A DNA stretch of 64,000 nucleotides from Clostridiaceae bacterium M8S5 (GTDB lineage Bacteria > Bacillota > Clostridia > Tissierellales > MCWD3). The stretch spans positions 1,550,001 through 1,614,000 of the forward strand of contig CP118523.1 in NCBI GenBank assembly GCA_029227815.1. Direction: 5' to 3'. Both the position numbers and the translations under genes were made by a program. Positions 1 through 8,583 of the stretch are shown here, in pieces (positions within the stretch are counted from its first letter, which is position 1; each line of letters begins with the position of its first letter). The notes under the pieces were generated by a model that had not been told where the DNA came from, searched no databases, and worked only from the letters and a program-made list of their open reading frames with translations.

Positions 1-2
1 GA

Positions 3-3000
3 GTAATGATAGAGCACAAAACTATTCATAACTTTATAGTAGGAATGATGGATAGAATAAATTTTGATGGATTAAATAACATACTATCACTTACAACCAT
101 ATCTTTTGATATATTTGTACTAGAATCATTATTACCTCTAACAAAGGGGTTAAAAGTAATACTTGCAAATAAAAAAGAAAGTAAATCTTCTAGAGATATA
201 AGTAACTTGATAGTATCAAATAAAGTAGAATGTTTACAGCTTACACCTTCAAGGTTAAGAATGATATTAAGTGACGATAAAGCAAGAGAGTCACTAAGTA
301 ATATAAAAGTCATAGTTGTTGGAGGGGAAGTATTTTCGCGAGATATACTGACTAAATTAAAGAGTATATCAAAAGAATCTAGGATATATAATATGTACGG
401 TCCAACAGAAACTACTGTATGGTCTACGACTAAAGACTTAACTAATACACATGATATAAATATCGGAACGCCAATAGCTAATACAAACGTATTGATACTA
501 GACAAGAGCAATAATATGGTGCCGATAGGAGTAAAAGGAGAGCTTTGTATTGGCGGAGAGTGTTTGGCAAGAGGATATTTATATAAAGAAGAGCTAACAA
601 AAGAGAAGTTTATAGAGCATAGCATATGTAATAATAACAGAATATACAAAACAGGTGATCAGGCCAGATGGCTTCATGACGGGTGCATAGAGTTCCTTGG
701 AAGGATAGACACTCAAGTGAAAATAAGAGGTTATAGAATAGAACTTGGAGAAATAGAAAGTAGATTATTAAAACATGAGGACATAAATGAGGCAGTAGTA
801 GTTGTGAGAACAGATAAGGTAGGAGAGCAATATATATGTAGCTATATAGTGAGTAGCAATGAGTTAACTATATCAAACATAAGAGAATTCCTTGCTTTAG
901 AGCTTCCTAGTTATATGTTACCATCATATTATATAAAACTAGATAAATTACCACTTACACCAAACGGAAAGTTAGATAGAAATGCATTGCCAGAGCCACA
1001 AGGAGAAATAGATATCAATAGCTTCCAGTCACCTAGAGATAATATAGAGATTATTATGCAAAGTATTTGGCAAGAGCTACTAGATATAAACAAGATAGGT
1101 ATAAACGATAATTTCTTTGAAATAGGAGGACACTCATTAAAAGCAACACTTTTAATTAATAAGATATCAAAAGAATTGAAAGTAGATGTACCATTAGAAG
1201 TAGTGTTTAGTAATCCTACAATTAAAGAAATAACAGAGTATATAAAGAAAAATGCAAAAGGTATTTATAGTCCTATTCAAAGAGTCTCAGAAAGAGAGTA
1301 CTATCCACTATCTTCTTCGCAAATGAGGATGTTTATACTAAACGACCTAGAAAGGAGTAATACGAACTATAACATACCTATGGCACTTACAATCGAAGGA
1401 AACATAGACAAAGAACTCGTAAAAAATAGTTTCATAAAACTCATAAGCAGACATGAATCACTTAGAACTAGTTTCAAGATGATTGATAATACTCCAGTAC
1501 AGGTTATAAGTAAATATGTAGATTTTGAATTAGAATATGCAAAAAGTGATTTTAATGAAATTAAAGATATTATTAATCAATATATACGACCATTTGATAT
1601 AAGCAAAGCACCACTGTTTAGAGCAATGTTGATAGAAGTAAAAGAGGATGAACATGTATTAGTAATTGACATGCATCATATAGTATCAGACGGTATGTCT
1701 ATAAGTATTTTATTAGCAGAGTTTGCTCAGTTATATAACAAAATGGAGCTTAAACCTATTAAAACTCAGTATAAAGACTTTGCTATATGGCAAAAAAGTA
1801 GATTGAAGTCGTATAAATTAAAGATACAAGAAAACTATTGGAAGGAAGTATTGAAAAAACCAATACCAGTATTAAATATGATGACAGATTATCAGAGGCC
1901 AGCAATGCAAAGTTTTGAAGGAGACTGCATTGATTTTAGAATAGACAATGAGCTTAAGCAACAACTATATGACATAGCTATTGATAATAATTGTACTCTT
2001 TACATGGTATTGTTAGCATCATATAATGTGCTTCTTTACAAATATAGCTCTCAAGAAGATATCATAGTCGGTAGTCCTATAGCGGGAAGAGTTCATGAAG
2101 ATATCCAGAAAACCGTAGGAACATTTGTCAATACGCTCATTATGAGAAATGCACCAAAAGGAAGTAAAACATTTACAGAATTTTTAAGGGAAGTTAAAGA
2201 ATCGTCTATTGGTGCATTTAAGAATCAAGATTACCAGTTTGAAGAATTAGTGAAGAAGTTAGATTTAAGCAGAGATACTAGTAGAAACCCTATATTTGAT
2301 ACTATGTTTATATTACAAAATATGGATAGGGTTAAAATGGAATTAGATAGTTTAAAAGTAGATAACTTCAATATAGATGATAATACATCTAGACTTGATA
2401 TGATTTTAACAGCTATGGAAGACAGTAATGGTATAACATTTAATATAGAATACTGCGTAAAACTATTTAAGAAAGAGACTATAGACAGGCTTAGTAATCA
2501 CTTTGTAAATATACTAAAGAGTATAGTAGAGGAACCTAATTTACTATTAGCAAATATAGACATTATTTCTAAAAAAGAAGAAACAAAGCTTATAGACGAA
2601 TTTAACAGTACTTTTGTAAAACACGAAGATATAATTAATATGAAGCAGTTATTTGAGAATCAAGCGATGAAAACTCCTAACAGTATAGCTTTAGTATATA
2701 AAGATAGTAAGATAACATACAGTCAACTTAACGAAAGAGCTAATAAAATAGCCAACGACTTAATAACAAAGGGTGTAGGAAAAGACAGGTTGGTAGGAGT
2801 ATTATTAGATAGATCACTAGAGATGGTTATCGCTATAGTAGGGGTGCTAAAATCAGGAGGAGCATACTTACCTATTGATATAAATTATCCTGATAATCGT
2901 ATAAGTTATATACTCAAAGATAGCAATACAAATATATTGATATCGACAAAGGAATTAATGAAGTCAATAAATCTAAATAACTATGATGGAGAGATTATCG

Positions 3001-5993
3001 ATATAAATATAATAGATGGGAATACTCAAAACCCTGATATAAAGATTGCACCTAATGCTTTAGCATATACTATCTATACTTCTGGTTCTACAGGGAAACC
3101 AAAAGGAGTAATGATTGAGCACAGGAACTTTTACAATTTTAATAATGCTATAACAAAGCATATAGATTTTTCAAGTGGCAAATCTATTGGATTACTTACG
3201 ACTGTTTCATTTGATTTGTCTATATTTGAAATGTTGATACCATTAATAAATGGAGTAAAAGTGGTTATTGCAAGTAATAAAGAGCAAAAAAATCCTTATC
3301 TGATAAAAGATATGATTATTAGAAATAACATAGACATGTTGTCAGCAACACCTGCTAGGCTCAGAGCAATTATTGAAATAGATAGAGATTTAGAGTTCAC
3401 AAATAAGTTAAGAGAGATTATGATTGGAGGAGATTCATTCCCAAGTGACTTGCTCGATACATTACAGAGAAAAACAGATGCAAGTATTTATAATCTTTAT
3501 GGCCCAACAGAGTCTACAGTATGGGCAACAGTAAAAAATTTATCAGAAGATACACATATAACAATAGGTAGACCACTAAACAATATACAGATATATATAT
3601 TAGATAGCGATTTAAGATTAGTACCTATAGGAGTAGCTGGTGAAATATGTATAGCAGGAGATAGCTTAGGTAGAGGTTATCATAATAATAAAACATTGAC
3701 AGACACAAAATTCGTAGCAAATCATATAAACAATAAAGGAAGATTATATAAGAGTGGAGATTTAGGAAGATGGCTTCCAAACGGAGAAATAGAGTTTTTA
3801 GGAAGGGTAGATAACCAAGTCAAAATAAGAGGTTATAGAATAGAGATATCAGAAATTGAAAATCAGATTTTATCATATAATGATGTCAAAGATGTGGTAG
3901 TAATAGAAAATACAGATATTAGCTATGAAAAATACCTATGTGGTTATATAGTGAAATCCAATGATGATATGAGTATAGCTGATATAAGAGAGTATTTATC
4001 AGATTATATGCCAGAGTATATGATACCTTCTTATTTTGTATTCTTAGACTCATTGCCACTAAGTCCAAATGGTAAGATAGATAGAAAGTTACTACCTGAT
4101 CCAATAGCTAGATATAAGAGTAGTTTATATGAGAAACCTGAAAACAAAGAACAAGAGATGTTAGTATCGGTGTTTAAAGAAGTACTAGGAATAGATAACA
4201 TAGGAATAAATGATAACTTCTTTGAAATGGGAGGACAGTCATTAAAAGCCATACAAATATCATCACTACTAAAAAAAGCTAATATAAATACTAATATAAG
4301 TGATATATTTAAATATCAGACTATCAAGAAACTTAGTCAAGCACTTGATTTTGGTAGTGCAAAAGCAAAGTTGTCGGATGAAACTGAGATTGAGAATAAA
4401 ATACTGCAACAAATCAATCTTAAATGTAAATATGTTTATAAAAACGTGGAAGAAGACATATATAAATTACTAGTAGTAGAAAGAAGTAACCATAAAGATA
4501 TTCAAACATTAAATAAGTTTATATCAGATGAAGTACATGCGTCTAGTCAACCACACTATATCGTAGAAGTAGACGACTTAAGTAGTGTAAATAAAAGAAA
4601 ATTATTAAATCTAAAGAAAGGAAATGAGATAAAGTATTACTATGAAGTTAAAGATGAAATATTAAAGAAACTTGATGCATATGAAGCTAATATACTAAGA
4701 AATAGAATAAAACAAACATATATTATATCATCAGTTCAAAGAGCATTTTTAGCGTCCAAAGCTATATATACAGGGATAGCTATACTTCTAAAAGAATATG
4801 TAGATATAAGTTTACTAAATGAGAGTATATTAAAAGTAATCAATAAACACTCTTTACTTAGAAGTGCATTGAAGCAAAAGAATGATAGACATATATGGGA
4901 TGAAAGAGAAGATATTATTGACATACAAGTTCCTTTTATAGATTTATCAATATATGAAGGTATGACGAGAACGAATATTCTAAAGAATATAATTTCTGAT
5001 TTCTACTATGGCAAATATAATAATCAAGGCAATATACTATATAGAATTTTGGTAATAAAAGAGAACAATAAATTGTATCACATAAGGGTAGCACTACATC
5101 ATAGTATATTTGATGAAATGAGTGGACAAGTGATAGAAAAAGATATATTGGATTATTACAGAAAACTCATAAATGGTGATAAAATACTTGATTCACACAA
5201 GAATTATAATGATTATATCAAGCAGATTAATAGAGGGCCAATTAACATAACAGAGGAAGATATAATAGAGAAGTACAGGTTAGATGAATTTAGTAAAGTA
5301 AATAGAAGTATAACCAACTTAATTGGCAAAAACAAACTAAAATCTTTCCTAATAGACTTTGATATGAGACATGCAGATATCACTGATAATACGCAAAAAA
5401 TGTTTGAACTATCAGTAATATTATTAGAAGAATTGGGAAGACGGTACTTTAATACAGATACATTACCAATGTTGATGTTTTATTACGGCAGAAATTATCA
5501 AGAGCAAAATTACTATGATTATGTTGGTGCATTCGTTGATTTCATACCACTCTTAATAGATTTTAATACAATAAAATATGATATATATAGCTATATAGAG
5601 GATATGATTAATACATCATTAGAGCATAATATAAACTTTGTAACATTGTCTCTAGATGAGAAATTCAAACAAAGCTATAGTAATATAAGACAATTAGTGA
5701 ATCCATATGAGTCTATACCATTGATGTTTAATTATCATGGCAGTGTTAGCGAGATGAAAATGAAGTTAAACAAAGAAATGACACGAGAGTATGTAAAACG
5801 TGAAAAACAGATGTCAAGCTTTGATATACAAGGGATGATGTATGATGTGAGCTATACAGCAGATACATTAAGGATAATCCTATATTTCCCTGAAAATATC
5901 AGCAATAGTGAAATAAAAGAAATACTATCTAACAAAATAAATGAAGTTACAGCAATAGATGTAGAAAAAGAGACAGCTATAAGTAAAGAATAA
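3..5993 (+). CDS. Nonribosomal peptide synthetase, 5'-truncated by window edge (A-T-C-A-T-E/C-like)
   Basis: The protein enters the window inside an adenylation (A) domain: the first codons read VMIEH, the end of the A3 core. Numbering from the Met at nt 6, domain order is A1 (NMYGPTETTVW near 128, QVKIRGYRIELGEIES), carrier T1 (FFEIGGHSLK, phosphopantetheine Ser near 376), condensation C (HHIVSDG near 557), A2 (YTSGSTGKPKGV near 1024, NLYGPTESTVW near 1162), T2 (FFEMGGQSLK near 1405), then a terminal C-superfamily domain from about 1570 to the end. The last domain has HHSIFDE in place of HHxxxDG and an FNYHG motif near 1908 that resembles the FNYLG motif of epimerization domains. No thioesterase or reductase follows. 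A terminator closes the gene at 6001. Manual reading of A1 pocket residues (D-I-L-Q-V-G-M-V-W) resembles glycine codes; A2 I do not recognise. The product is unknown. Confidence 0.95.
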   Translation, partial: VMIEHKTIHNFIVGMMDRINFDGLNNILSLTTISFDIFVLESLLPLTKGLKVILANKKESKSSRDISNLIVSNKVECLQLTPSRLRMILSDDKARESLSNIKVIVVGGEVFSRDILTKLKSISKESRIYNMYGPTETTVWSTTKDLTNTHDINIGTPIANTNVLILDKSNNMVPIGVKGELCIGGECLARGYLYKEELTKEKFIEHSICNNNRIYKTGDQARWLHDGCIEFLGRIDTQVKIRGYRIELGEIESRLLKHEDINEAVVVVRTDKVGEQYICSYIVSSNELTISNIREFLALELPSYMLPSYYIKLDKLPLTPNGKLDRNALPEPQGEIDINSFQSPRDNIEIIMQSIWQELLDINKIGINDNFFEIGGHSLKATLLINKISKELKVDVPLEVVFSNPTIKEITEYIKKNAKGIYSPIQRVSEREYYPLSSSQMRMFILNDLERSNTNYNIPMALTIEGNIDKELVKNSFIKLISRHESLRTSFKMIDNTPVQVISKYVDFELEYAKSDFNEIKDIINQYIRPFDISKAPLFRAMLIEVKEDEHVLVIDMHHIVSDGMSISILLAEFAQLYNKMELKPIKTQYKDFAIWQKSRLKSYKLKIQENYWKEVLKKPIPVLNMMTDYQRPAMQSFEGDCIDFRIDNELKQQLYDIAIDNNCTLYMVLLASYNVLLYKYSSQEDIIVGSPIAGRVHEDIQKTVGTFVNTLIMRNAPKGSKTFTEFLREVKESSIGAFKNQDYQFEELVKKLDLSRDTSRNPIFDTMFILQNMDRVKMELDSLKVDNFNIDDNTSRLDMILTAMEDSNGITFNIEYCVKLFKKETIDRLSNHFVNILKSIVEEPNLLLANIDIISKKEETKLIDEFNSTFVKHEDIINMKQLFENQAMKTPNSIALVYKDSKITYSQLNERANKIANDLITKGVGKDRLVGVLLDRSLEMVIAIVGVLKSGGAYLPIDINYPDNRISYILKDSNTNILISTKELMKSINLNNYDGEIIDINIIDGNTQNPDIKIAPNALAYTIYTSGSTGKPKGVMIEHRNFYNFNNAITKHIDFSSGKSIGLLTTVSFDLSIFEMLIPLINGVKVVIASNKEQKNPYLIKDMIIRNNIDMLSATPARLRAIIEIDRDLEFTNKLREIMIGGDSFPSDLLDTLQRKTDASIYNLYGPTESTVWATVKNLSEDTHITIGRPLNNIQIYILDSDLRLVPIGVAGEICIAGDSLGRGYHNNKTLTDTKFVANHINNKGRLYKSGDLGRWLPNGEIEFLGRVDNQVKIRGYRIEISEIENQILSYNDVKDVVVIENTDISYEKYLCGYIVKSNDDMSIADIREYLSDYMPEYMIPSYFVFLDSLPLSPNGKIDRKLLPDPIARYKSSLYEKPENKEQEMLVSVFKEVLGIDNIGINDNFFEMGGQSLKAIQISSLLKKANINTNISDIFKYQTIKKLSQALDFGSAKAKLSDETEIENKILQQINLKCKYVYKNVEEDIYKLLVVERSNHKDIQTLNKFISDEVHASSQPHYIVEVDDLSSVNKRKLLNLKKGNEIKYYYEVKDEILKKLDAYEANILRNRIKQTYIISSVQRAFLASKAIYTGIAILLKEYVDISLLNESILKVINKHSLLRSALKQKNDRHIWDEREDIIDIQVPFIDLSIYEGMTRTNILKNIISDFYYGKYNNQGNILYRILVIKENNKLYHIRVALHHSIFDEMSGQVIEKDILDYYRKLINGDKILDSHKNYNDYIKQINRGPINITEEDIIEKYRLDEFSKVNRSITNLIGKNKLKSFLIDFDMRHADITDNTQKMFELSVILLEELGRRYFNTDTLPMLMFYYGRNYQEQNYYDYVGAFVDFIPLLIDFNTIKYDIYSYIEDMINTSLEHNINFVTLSLDEKFKQSYSNIRQLVNPYESIPLMFNYHGSVSEMKMKLNKEMTREYVKREKQMSSFDIQGMMYDVSYTADTLRIILYFPENISNSEIKEILSNKINEVTAIDVEKETAISKE

Positions 5994-6000
5994 TAATATA

Positions 6001-6040
6001 AAACTGATTCAAGAGAATTTGCTTGAGTCAGTTTTATATT
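6001..6040 (+). terminator. Intrinsic terminator after NRPS
   Basis: A 13-bp stem (AAACTGATTCAAG with CTTGAGTCAGTTT, one G-U pair) with an 8-nt loop ends in TTTT, 8 nt after the NRPS stop codon. Confidence 0.85.
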
Positions 6041-6143
6041 TATACGATTATATATACCTAGTAATTGATATCAATAAGAGCAGTTAATATTAGTATGCTA
6101 TAATTTATAATAACAATAAGCAATAGCTAGATAGGAGGAAATT

Positions 6144-6446
6144 ATGAGAATAGGCTACTATGCTATTTTAAATTATGATGATGAGTATGATAAAAAAGAA
6201 CAGAAATATGGCATTAGCATATACTTTCATGATATACCTGAGTGTATAAGCTGTGCTAGATCAGAAGAAGAAGGTATAAAAATGGCTGAGGAAGTATTAA
6301 AATTGTGTACAATTGATATGCAGGTTTACAAATTGCCAAAGGTAACAGCATTAGATGATTTACAATTAAAAGACAATGAAAAAGCTTATTTTATTACATA
6401 TAATACAGAAGACTTAGATATGAGTAAGTTTGCTTTCTATAACTAA
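6144..6446 (+). CDS. Orphan HicB-like antitoxin-fold protein (100 aa)
   Basis: The first 55 residues follow the HicB layout: YYAIL, then YGISIYFHDIPECISCARSE, then an amphipathic helix EEGIKMAEEVLKL, matching the partial RNase-H-like fold of HicB antitoxins. HicB normally neutralises the HicA mRNA interferase, a small dsRBD-fold protein encoded next to it. No HicA-like ORF is visible on either side, and the C-terminal part lacks an obvious Arc or HTH DNA-binding domain. It may therefore be a solitary antitoxin relic or a standalone HicB-fold protein. AGGAGG lies about 6 nt upstream of the ATG. A hairpin at 6531-6555 follows. Confidence 0.7.
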   Translation: MRIGYYAILNYDDEYDKKEQKYGISIYFHDIPECISCARSEEEGIKMAEEVLKLCTIDMQVYKLPKVTALDDLQLKDNEKAYFITYNTEDLDMSKFAFYN

Positions 6447-6530
6447 ATGAAAAGAGTAATACGAATAACTTATAGATCGAGCAAAGAAGCATATGCGTTG
6501 GATAAACCATAAAGAATGAAGGGAAGTAAA

Positions 6531-6555
6531 ATGAGGGGTGGTATAAACCCCTCAT
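6531..6555. terminator. Bidirectional hairpin between convergent genes
   Basis: ATGAGGGG and CCCCTCAT form a perfect 8-bp GC-rich stem with a 9-nt loop. It lies between the plus-strand HicB-like gene and the minus-strand 45-aa peptide gene. A short U-run (TTTTA) follows on the minus strand, so it most likely ends the peptide transcript. Confidence 0.5.
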
Positions 6556-6622
6556 ATAATGAGAAATAAAAATCTACTTTTTATTATGTAAATTTTAAGT
6601 TCTATTTATATTCATGTTAAAG

Positions 6623-6760
6623 CTATCTTTCACTTATAATGTGAACTGCCATATTTTTCACATCTGATTGATCATCGTCAGGATAAGGGCAACCACACGC
6701 AGTTCCAGAAATAGGGCTTATTGGAGCAGTTACTGAGAATCTCTTAGATAAATTTTTCAT
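6623..6760 (-). CDS. 45-residue Cys-containing peptide, unknown function
   Basis: The start at 6760 is set by a strong AAAGGAGG about 9 nt upstream. The longer frame reaching to 6838 has no such site. The peptide starts MKNLSKRFSVTAPISPISG, continues with a compact TACGCPYPDDDQ segment holding its only two cysteines (CGC), and ends in a charged tail. There is no hydrophobic signal sequence. The leader-like N-terminus followed by a short Cys/Pro/Asp core resembles ribosomal peptide precursors, but no maturation enzyme (radical SAM, YcaO, lanthipeptide synthetase) or dedicated exporter is adjacent. I do not recognise the family. A real gene is supported by the ribosome binding site, the compact reading frame and the downstream hairpin. 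Confidence 0.6.
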   Translation of the reverse strand: MKNLSKRFSVTAPISPISGTACGCPYPDDDQSDVKNMAVHIISER

Positions 6761-6980
6761 GTTTATATACCTCCTTTCACTCATAATATTGGGTCTAATC
6801 TGTACGGTTGACAACAATATAATCAACTGAGCTAACAAAACGGCTTGTAATAATCGAATTGTTCTTTTTTATATGTTCCGTACATTTGGTATGATGATAT
6901 GAAAGGACAAAATGTTCCAGAAATACAAGAAAAAATTGAAAAATATTTAAAATACAATAAAAACATCAGGTATTTTACAT

Positions 6981-8165
6981 TTATTTCAATTGGTTTCTTA
7001 ACTTGGCTGTTTTTTTACCATTTTTATTATGTGCATTAGTGGATATTTCTTTATTTGGCTTAGAAACACGTATCCTATCAATTTTCATTTTGATAAAAGA
7101 TTCAATAGCTTCCATACGTCTTTCATCTTTTTGGGTCAATATAGTATATGCAACACCAATGTTACCAGCACGTCCAGTTCTACCTATCCTATGCACATAA
7201 TTTTCAGGCTCATCTGGTAGGTTATAATTAAAAACATGTGATACCCCTTCTATATCTAGTCCTCTAGATGCAACGTCTGTTGCAGTTATATATTTTATAT
7301 CGTTATTTTTAAATTCTTTCATAACTTCTTCACGCTTTGCTTGTGTTAATCCTCCATGAATAGTTCCTACATTTAACCCTAAAGCTTTCATATCATCACA
7401 TAGCTTTTGAGTACCAACCCTTGATCTACAAAATATAATAGCTTTATTTGGAAAATCTCTTTTTACTATTTTAATAAAATCATCAAACTTTTGTCTATTA
7501 GATGTTTCCACAATAAACTGTGAGATACTTTCTAGGGTTACTTGTTTTTTTGGAGCTTTAACAAATTTAGGTTTTTTCAAATACTTGTTTGCAAATAAAT
7601 CTACGGATTGACTGATAGTAGCAGAGAAACATAGAGTTTGCTTGTTGATAGGTAGATTGTTTATTATATTATCTATGTCTTTGATAAAGCCAATGTGAAA
7701 CATTTGGTCAGCTTCATCTACAACTAGTGTCTTTACATGTTTAAAATCAATAGCACCTCGCCTTAGATAATCTAAAATCCTCCCCGGTGTTCCTACTACT
7801 AGATTTACATTGTTTTTGAGTTTGTGTAATTGGGCTAATATATCTTGCCCGCCATAGCAAGCTAAAACATTAATTGGTTTTACATCGGTTAACTGTTTAG
7901 CAACATCTGTAATTTGTATAGCTAACTCTCTAGTAGGTGTAACTATTAGAGCTTGTATAAAATCGTTGTTTTCATCTATATTTTGAAAGATAGGCAATAA
8001 AAAGGCATAGGTTTTTCCAGTGCCAGTCTGAGCCTCAGCAATCAAGTCACCTCCTTTTAGTATATGAGGTATACTTAAAGTTTGTATTGGTGTTGGTGAT
8101 GATATATTAAGGCAATCAAGTGCATAAACCAAATCGCCTTTTATTCCTAATTTGTAAAATGACAT
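6981..8165 (-). CDS. DEAD-box ATP-dependent RNA helicase (394 aa)
   Basis: Cytosolic RNA helicase with all DEAD-box motifs in order: Q motif (FYKLGIKG through SSPTPIQTLSIP), Walker A AQTGTGKT, PTRELAIQ, TPGR, DEAD within VDEADQMF, SAT, then in domain 2 a TDVASRGLD motif and HRIGRTGRAG. The 394-residue length is a bare two-domain helicase: it lacks the RNA-binding tail of CshA or DbpA, ending in a short basic stretch. The ATG at 8165 is preferred because AAGGAG lies 7-8 nt upstream. An in-frame ATG 15 codons earlier would add an unlikely hydrophobic stretch. Such helicases unwind structured RNA during ribosome assembly or cold adaptation; which paralogue this is cannot be told. Confidence 0.93.
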   Translation of the reverse strand: MSFYKLGIKGDLVYALDCLNISSPTPIQTLSIPHILKGGDLIAEAQTGTGKTYAFLLPIFQNIDENNDFIQALIVTPTRELAIQITDVAKQLTDVKPINVLACYGGQDILAQLHKLKNNVNLVVGTPGRILDYLRRGAIDFKHVKTLVVDEADQMFHIGFIKDIDNIINNLPINKQTLCFSATISQSVDLFANKYLKKPKFVKAPKKQVTLESISQFIVETSNRQKFDDFIKIVKRDFPNKAIIFCRSRVGTQKLCDDMKALGLNVGTIHGGLTQAKREEVMKEFKNNDIKYITATDVASRGLDIEGVSHVFNYNLPDEPENYVHRIGRTGRAGNIGVAYTILTQKDERRMEAIESFIKMKIDRIRVSKPNKEISTNAHNKNGKKTAKLRNQLK

Positions 8166-8215
8166 TTCTTTGACTCCTTTACAGCAGATTATTACTATTA
8201 TATCACACAAAATAA

Positions 8216-8340
8216 AAAAAATTTAAAAATGTGGTTGTTAAAAGTCTTAGTTATCGACATATATATATGAGAAGATAAAAAATAAAAAAAATTAAAAATG
8301 ATGGTTGTTAAAATCCTTTCTCATCAACATATATAGTGAG
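8216..8340. repeat. Two tandem ~55-bp imperfect direct repeats, 70-bp period, upstream of tail operon
   Basis: The segments starting near 8216 and 8286 share an A-rich run, GGTTGTTAAA, a TC..T.....ATC.ACATATATA core and a following GAG. Each copy has TTGTTA and TATATA at the same 19-nt spacing, so each could be a weak promoter. The second copy ends in a T-run (8344-8350) and can form an imperfect stem (CCTTTCTCA with GTGAGAGG). The pair sits between the divergent helicase and tail operon and is the only sizeable non-coding region upstream of the tail genes. Confidence 0.55.
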
Positions 8341-8420
8341 AGGTTTTTTTATTACTCTTTTTTAGTATTTGCAGAGTTTAAAGAACAAAGGATACAAATC
8401 AAAAATAGTGAGGTGGTTAA

Positions 8421-8582
8421 ATGGCTGTAAAAAAATCTTTTAGCGTAAATGAATTGTTAGAGAGCAACCAATTAACGATTTATGAAAAAGATATTCTAAA
8501 AGCACTAAATGAAAGTGGGAAGCTTACAGTTAACGAAGCAAAGAAAAAAATCAATCAATTTTTAAAAAGGAAGGTGAAGTAA
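8421..8582 (+). CDS. 53-residue protein, first gene of the phage-tail operon
   Basis: ATG at 8421 with GAGGTGG 6-9 nt upstream; the stop abuts the sheath gene, whose ribosome binding site (AGGAAGGTG) lies in this gene's last codons. The protein is small, basic and predicted helical (ESNQLTIYEKDILKAL, LTVNEAKKKINQFLKRK), with no membrane segment. I do not recognise the family. Tight packing with the sheath gene indicates co-transcription, and small proteins at this position are common in PBSX-type clusters. It is too short for a DNA-binding regulator of known type. Confidence 0.7.
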   Translation: MAVKKSFSVNELLESNQLTIYEKDILKALNESGKLTVNEAKKKINQFLKRKVK

Positions 8583-8583
8583 T

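Noticed and set aside
6899..7039. 46-codon plus-strand ORF with a hydrophobic stretch, running into the helicase 3' end
   Set aside because: No ribosome binding site, and half of it is antisense to the helicase coding region.
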